This document shows positions 10,841-23,118 of a stretch of DNA of 64,000 bases, piece by piece. Numbering within the stretch: the stretch's first letter is position 1; each line of letters begins with the position of its first letter. The stretch lies in NCBI GenBank assembly GCA_001600095.1, contig BCIX01000003.1:124001-188000 (forward strand), given 5' to 3'. The translations under genes and the position numbers were made by a program. Source of the stretch: Bullera alba (taxonomy: Eukaryota; Basidiomycota; Tremellomycetes; Tremellales; Bulleraceae). The notes under the pieces were generated by a model. It was given only the letters and a program-made list of their open reading frames with translations. It searched no databases and was not told the origin of the DNA.

Positions 10841-12076
10841 ATGGCATCCGCGGATGAAAGTGGAAACGGCTCCGGGGGATCGGATGTAGTTGGTCTCTGG
10901 GATTGGCTGAGTCAACAAGACAGCGATGATGACGGGCACGACGACGGAGGAGGAGGAGGAGGAGGAGGAGGAGGGGGAGGAGGAGGAGGGGGAGGAGGAG
11001 GGGGAGAAGGGGACTCCAGCAACGACTACCTCATGGACGACTCGCCAGATGGCGAGGACGACGGTCAAGGAGGCGGAGGTGATGACGATCCACCCGACGA
11101 CCTCTTCTACGGTGATCCCGAGTGGGGACTAAAGTTCAGTGAGTACCAAACAGCAGGAACATGTCACTGACCTTCCCAGGACACATACCCCAAGACGACC
11201 TCCCCTTCAAGACCTGGCAAGATCGAATCAACGACCAACGCGCGTACATCCTCTTATTCTGGGACCTGATCAACCCGGAAGTTGCACCCCACGTCGATCG
11301 CCGAGCTATGCTCCTCCGAAACCTCGCCTACCTCGCCGATCCATGGCGCAACATCTCTGACAAAGTCAACAATTACGCCAAACACATCTTTAGCCGGTCG
11401 CGAAGTTTCACCTACGAACACAAGGCCTTGATCAAGCGGTTGCCCGGGGTTTTCGTGTCTGATGAATTCTCATTGGAGAGGTGTGGTGCCTGTAATAGGG
11501 TGTCGAAGCATCAGAAGAAGATCCACCTCGGTGGAAGGCCTTATGACCGGGACACACTGGTGAGCAGTGAGGGAGAGTTTGCGAGACAAAGCTGATTGAT
11601 GCAGATCCCGATCGATGATGAGGACGAGGACGAAGAAGTCGAAGTGACCCTAGGTAAAGCAGTCATAGGTTGCCCTGGCTGACAGACCAGGGACGACGTG
11701 TCTGATCAATACTACCGAATCACACTCGATGTACCACAAGCGTAAGCCAAACGGAGGGAGAAGCGCTCACCTCGGTAGTTTTCAAGGTGTATCAGCGATT
11801 CGCCAGGTCGTGCATGCCTGCAATCGAGCAACTGTCCAATAGTGGCGAGATCGCCCAGTTCTACGACGAGGAGAGGCTATTTGACATCGATCAGTTTCAG
11901 GAATACATGGATCTCGATCACGATCATCGGAGCGTGAGTCAGCTAACATTCCCTTGTACCTCTCAGGGGAGACGAGCTGATCTCGTTCGCAGTTCATGTT
12001 CCAGGTCAGGAGGGAGATGAAAGCGTTCTACAAGAGAAGGATGGCGCCGAGAGATGAGGAGGAGGTGGCGGTCTAA
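10841..12076 (+). CDS. DUF4211-domain nuclear-type protein
   Basis: The N-terminal 80 residues are acidic and low-complexity, with a run of about twenty glycines encoded by a GGA/GGG tract. After an intron comes a conserved part: an all-helical stretch (IPQDDLPFKTW onwards) and then the signature CGACNRVSKHQKK...GRPYD. This Cys-x-x-Cys-Asn segment, followed by a His and a Gly-x-x-Tyr-like element, is what I know from fungal DUF4211 proteins. After several short introns the protein ends with a helical region (YQRFARSCMPAIEQL) and a basic tail. The role is unknown in the family; the composition suggests a nuclear, chromatin-associated protein (inference). The ATG at 10841 is the first in frame, but an upstream non-coding exon is possible. 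Confidence 0.7.
10946..11009 (+). repeat. GGA/GGG microsatellite inside coding sequence
   Basis: A purine tract of GGA and GGG units encodes the polyglycine run of the DUF4211 protein. Such tracts change length by slippage, so the number of glycines probably varies between strains. Confidence 0.9.
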
Positions 12077-12566
12077 GTCTTCTAGGGTATTGAGCAGGGA
12101 GTCGGGTCGAGAAGAGGAAGGAGGACGGAAGGTTAGAAGGCCGGGGTCAGACGTCACACCTGGGTGACGATTTACCAATGGGGATCCACATTCATGCCCA
12201 CGTACACATACATATCGATGTGGTATGCCAGAAGACATGTACCAACTACACTCGCTGGCATTGCCGTCGCCAGAGCCCTAAACGCCATCGATACCCTCGT
12301 CTATGCCATCGTGGAAAAGTGCCACTTTCGAATTTGAAACGTGACGTGAGAGGTTTGAGCTTTGTGGTCTGTGCTGACTTCTTGCTTCCTGCAATTCACT
12401 TCATCCATCTTCGTCTATCTTCCTCGTCTTCATCTACATCTGCTCACCCCATCTCACACATACAGCTGTCGCTACGCTCGCAGAATCATCCGACTCATCC
12501 TACGCGCGCTGAGAAAGTCCCGGATACAAGGAAGGAAACACCAAAGCGACAACGAAGCAAGACACC
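12077..12566. other. Intergenic
   Basis: This lies between two genes on the same strand and shows no coding domain. It presumably contains the 3' end of the DUF4211 transcript and the promoter of the downstream gene. Confidence 0.4.
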
Positions 12567-14508
12567 ATGCCGCCAGCCGCGAGCAACACCCTTCCTCTGC
12601 CCTACTCCCAGTCTCCGCAGCCGAGGCGGGAGCAGAGGCAGCCCATGAGGTGAGTGCAAGCAGATATAGTTTGGTGTGTATGCTGATGCGATTGTAGGAC
12701 GTCGAAGCTGAATACAAGTGAGTCGCGCCAAGGCTCTCGCGCTCGGGTCGTGCGCATTCATACCATCATGGGCTCGACGCTGGTAGCCATCCTATTGTTA
12801 CAGCTATATCTCTGTTTATCTATTTGCAGAAATAGCTGACACCTCTGCCAGAGCTCAAAGTCTTGCCAACGCAGCCCGACACGCCGCCGATACCTGAGGA
12901 AGATGAGGACGACGGAGATGGCGAGGTCACTGGCGAGATGGACGAGGGAGGTGTCGAGGTGAGTCAGGACATCCTAGCTGTGCTGACCTTCTAGTTCTAC
13001 ACGCCACTGTCGCAAATCCCCGCCGGAACAGCTAGAAGAGATGCCCAGAAGTTGACAAAGAGCGAAAAGGCAAAGCTGCCCCGAGTCACGGCGTACTGCA
13101 CCGCAGCGTGAGTGCTTCATGACTGGGAGTATACTGACATTGGGCAGATCGTACAACCTGGACCAGCTACAAGCATACCTCTCCGCTCGACCATCGTCAT
13201 ATAGAACCCATCCGAGGCTGTTCGAGACGGAATGCCTGCACACGCCATACCTTCCCCCTCCGACCTCGTCGACGAATTACAGGTCGCCCGCGCTCAAAGC
13301 GGTCCACACGGCGCCTCATATCCCAGAGGGTGATCTGCTGAATCTGAACGATCATGACAATGGCAAATCCCGAACGCCAAATCCGAGGCGACAGACCGGG
13401 TTCTCAAAACAACCCGGCGGTATCCGCAAGAAGGTCAGCGAGGACGACCACGCGGAAAGTGGAGACGACGACGATTTCGAGGAGGAAGAATGGGTTCCGG
13501 ATGTCTTCTTGTTCGAGTATGGCACTGTGGTCATTTGGGGCATGACAGAGCGGGAGGAAAAGGCGTTCTTGAGGAGTTTGTAAGTGATAGTCACTTGGTG
13601 CACGGAGAAGGCTGATGTGGCGTAGGAAAAAGTTCGAGGTGGAACGATTATCGACAGAGGATATCGAGATGGAGGATCTAAATTTCTACTATGCCGATTA
13701 CTCTCGGTAAGTGCACAAGGAATGTGCTAGTCTTGGTGCTGACGAGCCTGTAGTATCTACAACGACGTTATCACCTTGAGGAAGGGTTCATCGTATATGT
13801 GAGTTGGCTATGTCGGGCGCTTTGACCTTGTGCTAACATAGCTTCAGGACAAAGCTCTCCCTATCCCACGCCCTGGCACAATCCGTCAAAATCTCACTCT
13901 TTGAAGAACTCATCAGCAGCACGATCGAGCAGACCAAGGATATTCCAAAATCGCTCTCGGAGACGGGCAAGATCGGCGTGAGTTAGCTGGCATAACCCTC
14001 CTCAGCTCAGCTGACCCAACATAGCTACCGAGGACGGAGATCATGAAACAGATTGGCAACTTGTTCATCTTGAGAATCAACATTAATCTCGTCGGCTCGA
14101 TCCTCGATTCACCGGTACGTCCCAACTTCTGGTGTAGTTGATCGTGCTAACCCTTCTCAGGAGTTCTTCTGGTCGTTTCCCGATCTCGAACCGCTGTACA
14201 ATGCAGCGAGATCGTACCTCGAGATCAGCCAGAGAATCGACTTACTGAACGCCCGTGTCGATGTGAGCAGCTCAACTGTCATAAGAGGTCGATCATTAGC
14301 TGACACGCTCGCAGGTCCTGCAAGATATGCTGAAATTGCTCAAGGAGAGTGTGAACAGTTCCCATGGGGAGCGACTGGAGGCGATCGTCATTGTGCTCAT
14401 GTGAGTTCAGCTAAAAAGAGCATTCCTCCCACAGCTGACCATGGAACCAGCGGGATAGAGATCGTGCTTGGTATCGTGACCATTCTGGTCGATCTCGGGT
14501 TTTCGTAG
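12567..14508 (+). CDS. Rmd1/RMND1/YagE (DUF155) family protein
   Basis: The central and C-terminal parts match the DUF155 family of yeast Rmd1/Rmd8 and human RMND1. Visible are YCTAASYNLDQL, then WVPDVFLFEYGTVVIWGM, EREEKAFLRSL, the DFNFYYADYS-like element (here LNFYYADYSR), KLSLSHALAQSVKISLFEE, and a late helix (LVGSILDSPEFFWSFPDLEPLY). The protein ends with a hydrophobic helix (AIVIVLIGIEIVLGIVTILV) that should anchor it in a membrane. The N-terminal third is acidic, Pro-rich and unconserved. RMND1 supports mitochondrial translation, while yeast Rmd1 acts outside mitochondria; no clear presequence is visible here, so location is open. About ten introns of 45-60 nt interrupt it. The 3' end faces the aconitase 3' end across 219 bp. 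Confidence 0.85.
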
Positions 14509-14727
14509 TCCCCCTGGATGTGGACTGTATTCCATCGAGTGGACACCCAATCTTGTTGAGACTCTGAATCGGAGATCTATAGTTGTATCTCGTAAATGGC
14601 TTGTCCAAGGTGTAGCCTCATATACGCAGCAATGCATTGCGTACTAGATACCCGATGACAATATCGTCAACCCGCCAGACCCTCAAATGATGTATACAAA
14701 CTGACAATCAACCATCTACACTACATC

Positions 14728-17444
14728 CTAGCTACGGGCCAGGTGACCAATGTAGTTCAGTGCCGAACCGAATCGCAACCACTCGATCTGGTCCGCGGAG
14801 AGGGTATGCCTACATTCGACGTCGACAGTCTCGCCCGATGGCTTGGTGACCTTGAGCGTGACTTTGTCGCTGGTAGATGATCCGTCGAGGATGGCCTCGA
14901 GGCCGACAGTGCTGACCTTGTCCAGAGCGGAGATGTTGGCATAGGAGGATTTGTCCGTGAACCACAATGGGAGGATTCCTTGTTTCTGAAAAAGGCGTCA
15001 GCTCCGTGTAATTGAGCGATGGGACTCACCTTCAAGTTGGTTTCGTGAATCCTAGCAAAAGACCTCGCGACAATCATGCCACAGCCATAATGCCTGGGCT
15101 GCAGCGCGGCGTGTTCTCGAGCTGATCCCTCGCCATAGTTGTCATCGACGACCAACATCCACGGCTCGTTCCTAGCCTTGTACTTTTGCATCGTCCTAGG
15201 GATGGTGTCTTCGCCCGAGGCGTCTCTGGCGACGTTGATCTGACCCCCTTCGTCGTTGACCGCCGTCATCACTATAGTCGGCGTTAGCCGACGATCGGAG
15301 CGATGAACACAACAAGTGGAGTCGACTCACGGGTGTTCTCCGAGATGTTTGACAGATGCCCCTTGTACTTCAACCAAGCACCGGCAGCGGAGATGTGATC
15401 CGTGGTACACTTTCCCTTTACCCTCATCAAACATGTCATCTCGGGCAACTCGCCCTTGCCCCCGGTAAAGTTGGTTCCAAACGGCTCCAAGATCTCCAGT
15501 CGCTGAGACGAGGGGCTGATAGCGATCTCGGTCTCTGGGACTGGAGTCGGCGTGGGCTGAGGCGCGTACGACAGGTCTCCGGGGGTGTAGCCCTGCGGAG
15601 GGAGTCGGTCGCCTGAAGGTGGAGAAAAGCGGAATGGACCTGAAGGAGTTTCTATGCTGTCGGTAGTTGGATTAAAGTTGAGGTCGCCAGAGAATGCCAT
15701 CTAGCTAGTGTCAGCATGGCTCGGTTTGCTGATGAGGGGACTCACCGCCGTGACGATCTCGGGAGATGCGAGAAAGTTCACTATCATCAAGTCAGTACAA
15801 TCCAGGAAGAGCTATACTGCACCTACTCGTCTTCAAGTTGCCATCGTTCCTAGCTTTGAAGTTTCTACAGCGCTTCAGCTAAGATCCCACACCATAGACC
15901 CACCTGTTGAAACTGGTCAAAATCGCATTATCCTCTCCCTTCTTCTCGTCCCGCTTCCACTGGCCAATACATGGTCCGCAGGCGTTTGCCAAGACTGTCG
16001 CGCCGACATCCTCCAATGTCCCCTGCAGCCCGTCCCGCTCGATGGTCGCCCGGATCAGCTCGGAACCGGGGGTGACGAGGAATGGGACCTTGGACTTTAA
16101 ACCGGCGGCCTTGGCCTGTTCGGCGATAGAGGCCACTCGGGACATGTCCTCGTAGGAGGAATTTGTACACGAGCCAATCAAAGCCGAGGAGAGGGTGGTA
16201 GGGTATTTGTTCGAGTTGAGAAAGTTGCTGAAAGAGGAGAGTGGTGTGGCGAGATCGGGGGTGAATGGGCCGTTCAGGTGGGGTTCCAGCTCGGACAGGT
16301 TCTATAGGTTAGCTTGTTCATACAGTATAACTTACAATCTCGATGACCTCGTCGTACTCTGATCCCTCGTCGGCGCTCAGGAAGCCCTTGGCGGCGGCAT
16401 CATCGGCAGCGTTGGCAACCGGGCCTCGACCCGTGGCGTGGAGGTACGACCTCATGTTCTCAGAGTATGGGAAGGTAGAGGTCGTCGCGCCGACTTCGGC
16501 ACCCATGTTGGCGATCGTGGCGAGACCGGTACATGACTGGCTGGCGACTCCTGGTCCAAAGTACTCCAGTATCCTGCCCGTTCCGCCCTACCCATCAGCG
16601 ACGATGCAACGCGGGGACTCACTCTAACGGTCAACTTTCCGGCAAGATGCAGGATGAGATCCTTTGGCGTGGCCCAGCCTTGCAACTGCCCAGTCAACTT
16701 GACTCCAGTGATCAAAGGCGCCTTGAGCTCCCATGGGGTGTTTGTCATTGCGTCCACGGCATCCGCCCCTCCGACTCCAATAGCCAACATGCCCAGACCA
16801 CCGGCATTGGGCGTATGCGAATCCGTTCCCAGCATCAACAGTCCCGGTGCGGCATAATTCTCCAAGACGATTTGATGGATGATACCGGAGCCAGGCCTCC
16901 AAAACTCGATACCGTACTTCTTGGCAGCTGATTCCAGAAAGTCAAACACCTCTTTGTTGTTTTCGATCGAACGGGACAAGTCGTCCGCGGCGCCCGTCTG
17001 CGCTTGGATCAGGTGGTCGCAGTGGATCGAGGAGGGGACCGCTGTGGAGGGCAGTTGACAAGTCATGAATTGCAAAAGGGCCATTTGCGCAGATGCATCC
17101 TGGTCAAAAGTCAGCACAACTATAGTCACGCCCTGGATTGAGGGGTGACTCACCTGCATGGCAACTCTGTCCGGTCTCAACTTGAGATATCTCTCCCCTC
17201 TAATCTGCCCCCCACCGCCCAGACTCTCCTCCGGATTCCTCAGATGCGAGTACAGGATCTTCTCGGCCAATGTCAATTTGTGCGATTTGGGCAGTACCTG
17301 TCGGACCTCGTCGAGCGTCTTGAGTAAACGTGGGTATGGCGGCGTGATCGAACTGCATTCCTTCACGGCGAGTCCAGAGGGAGTCGCGAACGACCTCCTC
17401 AACGAGCTCGCCGTGCCCTTGGGGCGTATTGTCGACCTGAGCAT
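14728..17444 (-). CDS. Mitochondrial aconitase family (Aco1 or Aco2 type)
   Basis: This is an aconitate hydratase of about 780 residues with a typical presequence ([20 protein letters not shown]). Diagnostic segments in order are [52 protein letters not shown] and [11 protein letters not shown], which together supply the three Fe-S cysteines, then [47 protein letters not shown] and a C-terminal [13 protein letters not shown]. It isomerises citrate and isocitrate in the TCA cycle. Fungi also have an Aco2 paralogue acting in lysine synthesis, and several otherwise conserved positions in the swivel domain differ here, so the Aco2 type is possible. Roughly ten introns are visible. The coding start at 17444 is supported by the presequence; a two-codon upstream ORF (ATG TTT TGA) lies in the leader. 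Confidence 0.9.
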
Positions 17445-17777
17445 CTTGTCCGGAGCGTTGCAAGCGTTGTTGAATAGTCAAAACATGGTTGGTCGAGCGC
17501 GATAAAACGGTCGACCGAACGGATTCCGACTTTTTCAATTACGTAAAATAGCTATTTCCGACGGAAGCTGATTTGCCACCTGAAAGTGGAGGTCGACCAG
17601 GAGAGAGATGGGACGTGCACGAGGGTGAGGACAGCTGGGACGGGCATCTTCTTCTTCCTCTTCTACCTCATCTCCTTCATACCCTTCTTCCTCGTTATCA
17701 ACAGTACCGTAGCATCTCAAAGTTACTGTACCACTCTGAAGTAGTCATAGCTCACATCTTCCCCTCCTCACTCCACC
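17445..17777. promoter_or_regulatory. Divergent promoter between aconitase and DMC1
   Basis: These 333 bp separate two head-to-head starts. The segment contains a pyrimidine tract of CTTCTTCCTC type at about 17645-17700. One gene is metabolic and the other meiotic, so the shared control region would have to support constitutive and meiosis-restricted expression; that is an inference from position only. Confidence 0.5.
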
Positions 17778-19786
17778 ATGTCTGACGATGGCTTCGAGGT
17801 GAGTGATGTTGATCCCACGCTTTGACCACCAGCGGTGCTGACTATACCTCCAGAACGACCTGTCCGCTGGCTATGAGGTGAGTAAGCTGTCCTCTCACTA
17901 TTCAACTAGCTGACCGTATGATCCTTCCTCAGTCAGTGGACGAGATGCAGAATCATGTAAGTGAGATGTGTGCCTACTATCGCTCTCCATCAATCTTCTT
18001 CCTCCCTTCCTCTCCTTATTCCTCCCCCTTCCTCCTCGTGCCTGCTTCTTGCGACGACTCGTTTTATCTCATTAGGCGACACTTGCTAATGTTCTCAGGG
18101 CATCAACGCCCAAGATATCGCCAAGCTCAAAGCAGCGGGCATCGTCACCATCCTCGGTGTCGCACAGACCCCAAGAAGGATTCTCATGAAAATCAAAGTA
18201 AGTATCAGCTGCTTCATTAGCCCGTAGTCATCACAGCAGCTGATCAGTGTACAGGGTGTCTCTGAAGTGCGTCACCTGACACACCTCGGCCGCTTGCGAT
18301 GTACCACCTAACGCTTCCATCAGGCCAAAATCGAGAAATTCAAAGAAGTCGCCCAGAAAATGCTAGTGAGTAACACCCACGCAACTCAGCTAACGTGATA
18401 GCCACCCGCTTTCCTCTCCGCGGCTGAGCTGTCGAATCGCCGATCAAACGTCCTCCACATCAGCACTGGATCCAAAGAGGCTGACAAGATCCTCGGCGGG
18501 GGCATCAGCACACAGAGCATCACCGAGGTTTTTGGCGAGTTCCGTACAGGCAAGGTGAGCGACGTCAGCTGCATATCTCGAGACTGATCCAAAGCTGAAT
18601 GTCGCTCTTTTTGACTAGACCCAACTATGTCACACGCTCTGCGTATCAACTCAACTTCCAGAGGATCAAGGAGGAGCAAGCGGCAAGGTCGCCTACATCG
18701 ACACGGAGTGAGTCAACATCTACCTGCTATGATTAAGCTGACAATGTTTGCCAGAGGCACATTCCGTCCTGACAGAGTCAGAGCCGTTGCAGATCGGTTC
18801 GGTGTAGACGGCCAAATGGCTCTGGAGAACGTGCTGTACGCTAGAGCTTGGAGCTCTGAGCAGCAATGCGAATTGCTCGTCGACCTTGCGACACGGTGAG
18901 TATGACAAGAAGAGAATCTAGTTAGGAGCGGTGTGCTAATTCAAACACTTGATAGCTTCGTCGAAGACCGTACCTACAAGTTACTCATCGTCGACTCTAT
19001 CATGAATCTCTTCCGTCAGTTCAGCTGGTCGTAGCATTATTTGGCGACTTCAGCTGAAATTCTACTAGGCCAGGACTACTCTGGTCGAGGAGAGCTATCA
19101 GAACGACAACAGGTGAGTCATACCGCCCTCCCAGGTTGAGCCTACAGCTTCACCTTCCTCTACACTTTGAGATGAGACTTCAGCTGATCCATAATACAGA
19201 AACTCAACCAATTCCTCGGTCGACTGCAGAAGCTCGCTGAGGAGTTCAATCTGGCCGTGCTGCTCACCAACCAGGTGCAGGCTGATCCAGGAGTGAGCTG
19301 CCGCAGCCAGGTTTTTGCTTGCCAAGCTGACATGAAATAGGCCGCAGCGATGTTGGTAAAACGGAATACATCGTATATCGCCAGCTGACCCCATGCACAG
19401 GTTCGCAGCAGCAGCTAGTGCAAAGCCGATCGGGGGTGAGTCGAGGAGTATGGTATTCTGTGTTGTCACTGATCTCTTTGATGTAGGCCACATTCTCGCC
19501 CATGCGTGAGTGACAGTATGATATATAGGTCATGTCTCACCCTTATCACAGGTCTGCTACCCGAATGATGCTTCGTAAAGGTCGAGGAGACGAGCGTATC
19601 GCGAAGCTGCAAGACTCGCCAGACATGCCTGAAGGCGAGGCAACATACTGCCTCAAGCCGGGGTGAGTAAGACTTCCAGTCTGCAGTAATTATGCTGATA
19701 TTTAGCGTAGCGGATGGGAAGGTATGTGTGTATGACTACACTGACCACTGAACCGCTCTTAGACGTCTAGACGAACTTTTCACTAA
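17778..19786 (+). CDS. DMC1: Meiotic recombinase Dmc1
   Basis: This is a RecA/Rad51-family recombinase that forms filaments on single-stranded DNA and drives interhomologue strand exchange in meiosis. It has an N-terminal helix-hairpin-helix domain ([15 protein letters not shown]...[12 protein letters not shown]), Walker A GEFRTGKT, Walker [16 protein letters not shown]-like [12 protein letters not shown], and a C-terminal KPIGGHILAHAS...[20 protein letters not shown]1 rather than RAD51 is favoured by the short acidic N-terminus, the DHGIN-like NHGINAQDI start of the hairpin domain, and the [10 protein letters not shown] tail. About 15 introns cut it, including a 12-nt exon at 18255-18266. 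The last exons are small and the proposed stop at 19784-19786 is less certain than the rest. Confidence 0.88.
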
Positions 19787-20342
19787 TCGACCTCATCATC
19801 AAGAAATCAATCACCGCACACACCACCTCTCTTACACTTACCCCCTCACTCACGCTCATCCTCACAGCCACAACTCGACGCAAGATACGACCTCAAGGCT
19901 AAATCTCTCTGTACAAGACCATTCCTCTCTCACGACCTGATCTTCCTCGTCATCAAACTCTGCTCATCATCAGCCGCTTTCATTCCATTTTCGATCGCCG
20001 TCTTCAAGACTTGCCTCACGTTGTACATATCTCTATATGATCATGCATTGAGCTGGACCGAGCAGAGTGGTATGTCCGTCTCGTCAGCGGGGTCATCGAA
20101 GCATAGACATGCTGGCTGTACTGTCTTCGCGACTGAGAGAGGGGGTAGCACTGTATAAGCGCGCTTATGAGCTGTATATCCGCTAGCCGATGGGATCTCG
20201 TCTCGCTCGACATGAGATCGCAATTGCAAGTCGCAACTCTTGAGCAGCGATTTCACTCGGGTGCTCTGGGTATCAGTGATACAGCACACCTTGCTTGTCC
20301 TTGTGCTACTCACTTGCCCATCGTCATGACCGTATATGCCGC
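19787..20342. other. Intergenic between DMC1 and FOL1
   Basis: No domain is visible on either strand. The sequence should hold the DMC1 3' end and the FOL1 promoter. An in-frame extension of FOL1 upstream of 20343 exists, but it lacks an ATG. Confidence 0.45.
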
Positions 20343-23018
20343 ATGAGCGCCAGAGGAGCAGGAATTATCGCTTCTCGCCTATATAACAGGTTGCGACTCA
20401 CATCTGGTCTTCACTCGAAATCAAGTCAATCCGACTTCATCAATCGACTCGGAAACTCGACTTATTATCTCCGTTCTTATTCACCTTTCACCACAACATC
20501 TTCATCCAAGTGTTCCGCCACTCCAGTATCTGTCGAGCAAATGCTGGTCAATATGTCTTCGAGTCGACCGCTCGACCAAGTGCGAATCCAGAACCTATCC
20601 ATTCACCTCCCCCACGGCCTTGGCCCCTCTGCATTCAACCTCCTTCCTCCGCCACCATGCCCCATCGTGCTCAACGTCACAATCTCCCTGCGGAAAGATG
20701 TCGTGCCGAACTGCGTCCAGAACGACAATATGAACAATTTGGGGGTGAACTACTCTTCGGTCTCAAAGGGCTTAATTGCCCTGACTGCTCAGACCTTTGC
20801 TGGGCCGTGGGAGCTGGTTCGGGCCGTTGGCGAGGATGTGGGCAGAGGGGAAGTGGTGAGAGAGGTCGATGTTGAATTGGGAATGCCGAAGGCGTTGTTG
20901 AACGCAGGGGCGGCGGTGTACAGAGCTTCTTTCGCGGCGAAGCCGATAAGCGCAGCAATAGACGGAGCCGGAGGAGGAGGAGGAGAACTCACGATCCAAA
21001 CGCAGGACTGCGGAATCTCAAACCTCAGAGTGATGACGATAATCGGTCTCCACCCGCACGAAAGACTGGCAAAGCAGGCGTTGGAGCTCGACCTCTGGGT
21101 GAAGTACCATGATGTGGGGAAATGGGACCATAAAGCCGTTGCAGACGATGTCTACAGGGTGAGCTAGTCGCCTCCCTCTCTTATCTCTAGAGTGAGCGCC
21201 CAGCTGACAACCCCGTAGTGGCTTGAAGAATCGTCGTATGGGACTATTGAGGCTTTGGCCGATTGTCTCGCGAAACACCTATTGAACAGTAGTCCTTCCC
21301 TTCAATCCCCAAACACCTCTCTCCAACTCCCATCATCCTCACACACCAGGCCCAGCATTACGATCACTCTGCGGAAACCGTCAGCTATGCCCTATGCGAC
21401 TCCAGTGATAAGCGTCACCAGGTCACACAACGACTACACCGACACCCCGAGCCAAGGCGCTGCCCCTACTGTTGTCGCGACAGGGGACGAAGGCAAACGC
21501 GTCTTCGTGGCCATTGGCTCGAATCTGGGCGATAGAATCGCCCACCTCTCCAAAGCGGTAACGACGCTGTCCGAGACTGCTGGCGTCAAATTGATAAACA
21601 CCTCCCGGCTGTATGAGAGCGAGCCGATGTACGTGGAAGATCAGAGCAGATTCACCAACGGTGTCATCGAGGTGAGTGTCGATATCAGCGCCATGAGGCG
21701 AACGCTAATCACCCAATAGCTCTCCACCACGCTCACCCCGCTCGACCTCTTGCGCCAGCTGAAGCGGATCGAAAAGGACACTGGGCGCACCAAGACCTTT
21801 CGCAATGGCCCCAGAGTGGTCGACCTCGATCTGGTCTTTTACGGCGATCAAGTTGTCCAAGTGGGACAAGCGGGTGATGCGGAAGATGCCGATGGGGTCG
21901 GATGGCTAGAATGCCCTCATCCTCGATTGTCAGAAAGAGAGTTTGTCCTGAGACCTCTGAACGAGTGAGCACATGTCTTGACTAATAGAGCTTAGCGCTG
22001 ATCGATTGTTAGCCTCGCGCCGGAATTGATACATCCCACCACTGGACAAACTGTGGCCGAGCTATTGCACTCGATACCAGGCCCATCGAACTCTAGCAAA
22101 CCTGCCCTCGCGCCAATCATCCCCTTCCCAACCCCCGCCTCGCCTCTACGACTCGAATCCTCCCCGAGAGTCATGCAGATCTTCAACGCGACCCCGGATT
22201 CCTTCTCGGACGGATCGCAGGATCACCTCGATCTCACCCTCGCCATGAAAGCCATCGAGGGGATGTTTGCGACTCCCCACCCGCCCGACATATTGGATAT
22301 CGGGGGAATGTCCACACGACCCAACTCGACCCCGTGCACAGAGGAGGAAGAGCTCGAAAGGGTACTACCGCTAATCCGAGCGATCCGATCTTCTGCAAAT
22401 GAGCTCTTGGCCAAGGTCGCCATCAGTATCGACACGTATCGACCCACGGTGGCGCGTCGGGCCGTGGAAGCTGGGGCCAGCTGCATCAACGACGTGAGGG
22501 GCGGCAGGGAGTCGGGCATGATGGCGACAATGGCCGAATTGGGTGTTCCGGTGGTGTTGATGCACTCGAGGGGCGATTCGACCTCGATGCTAGACTCGCA
22601 ATCCCATGATTACGCCTCGTTCGGGGGTGTAGTGCAGGGCGTCAAGGCGGAATTGGAGGCGACGGTCCGTCGAGCATTGGACACGGAGGTCAGAAAGTGG
22701 AATATCGTCATTGATCCTGGACTTGGATTCGCGAAGAATCATCATCAGAATCTAGAGCTCATTCGCCGTATAGACGAGTTGGCCCTTGGATCGCTTTTGA
22801 AGGGCGTGCCGGTATTGCTGGGCGGGAGCCGGAAAGGCTTTGTGGGCAGAGTGATCAAGAGGGGTACAGAGGAGGTGTCGCTTCGTGGCTACGGAGACGC
22901 CGCGGTGGTGGGCTGGTGTTGCACAAAGGGGGTTGAGGTGATCAGAGTCCATGACGGGAGAGGGATGAGCGAGGTGATCAAGATGCACGCGGCGATCAGA
23001 AGCCCAGAGGAGGACTAG
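20343..23018 (+). CDS. FOL1: Trifunctional folate enzyme: dihydroneopterin aldolase, HPPK and dihydropteroate synthase
   Basis: Fol1 carries out three consecutive steps of folate synthesis. The N-terminal third contains two dihydroneopterin-aldolase-like repeats (from about residue 75 and residue 230; the second shows IIGLHPHERLAKQ). The middle is HPPK, with VFVAIGSNLGDR and RVVDLDLVFYG...HPRLSEREFVLRPL. The C-terminal third is dihydropteroate synthase, the sulfonamide target, with MQIFNATPDSFSDG, DIGGMSTRPNS, INDVRGG, DPGLGFAKN and LLGGSRKGF. Only three introns occur (near 21162-21217, 21672-21719 and 21967-22012). The ATG at 20343 begins a basic, Ser/Arg-rich, acid-poor stretch (MSARGAGIIASRLYNRLRL) that looks like a mitochondrial presequence. 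The gene converges on asparaginase with 100 bp between stops. Confidence 0.95.
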
Positions 23019-23118
23019 CGGGCAAGGGGCTGAGATATGATCGAGTGTTCATCTCCGATGTATATTATAATAGCTACCAATCCACTGCCATACAAAGAGC
23101 CAATGTGAGCCCCCCCGG

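Noticed and set aside
20295..20342. Extension of FOL1 to 20295
   Set aside because: The codon there is TTG, not ATG; the ATG at 20343 starts a credible presequence.
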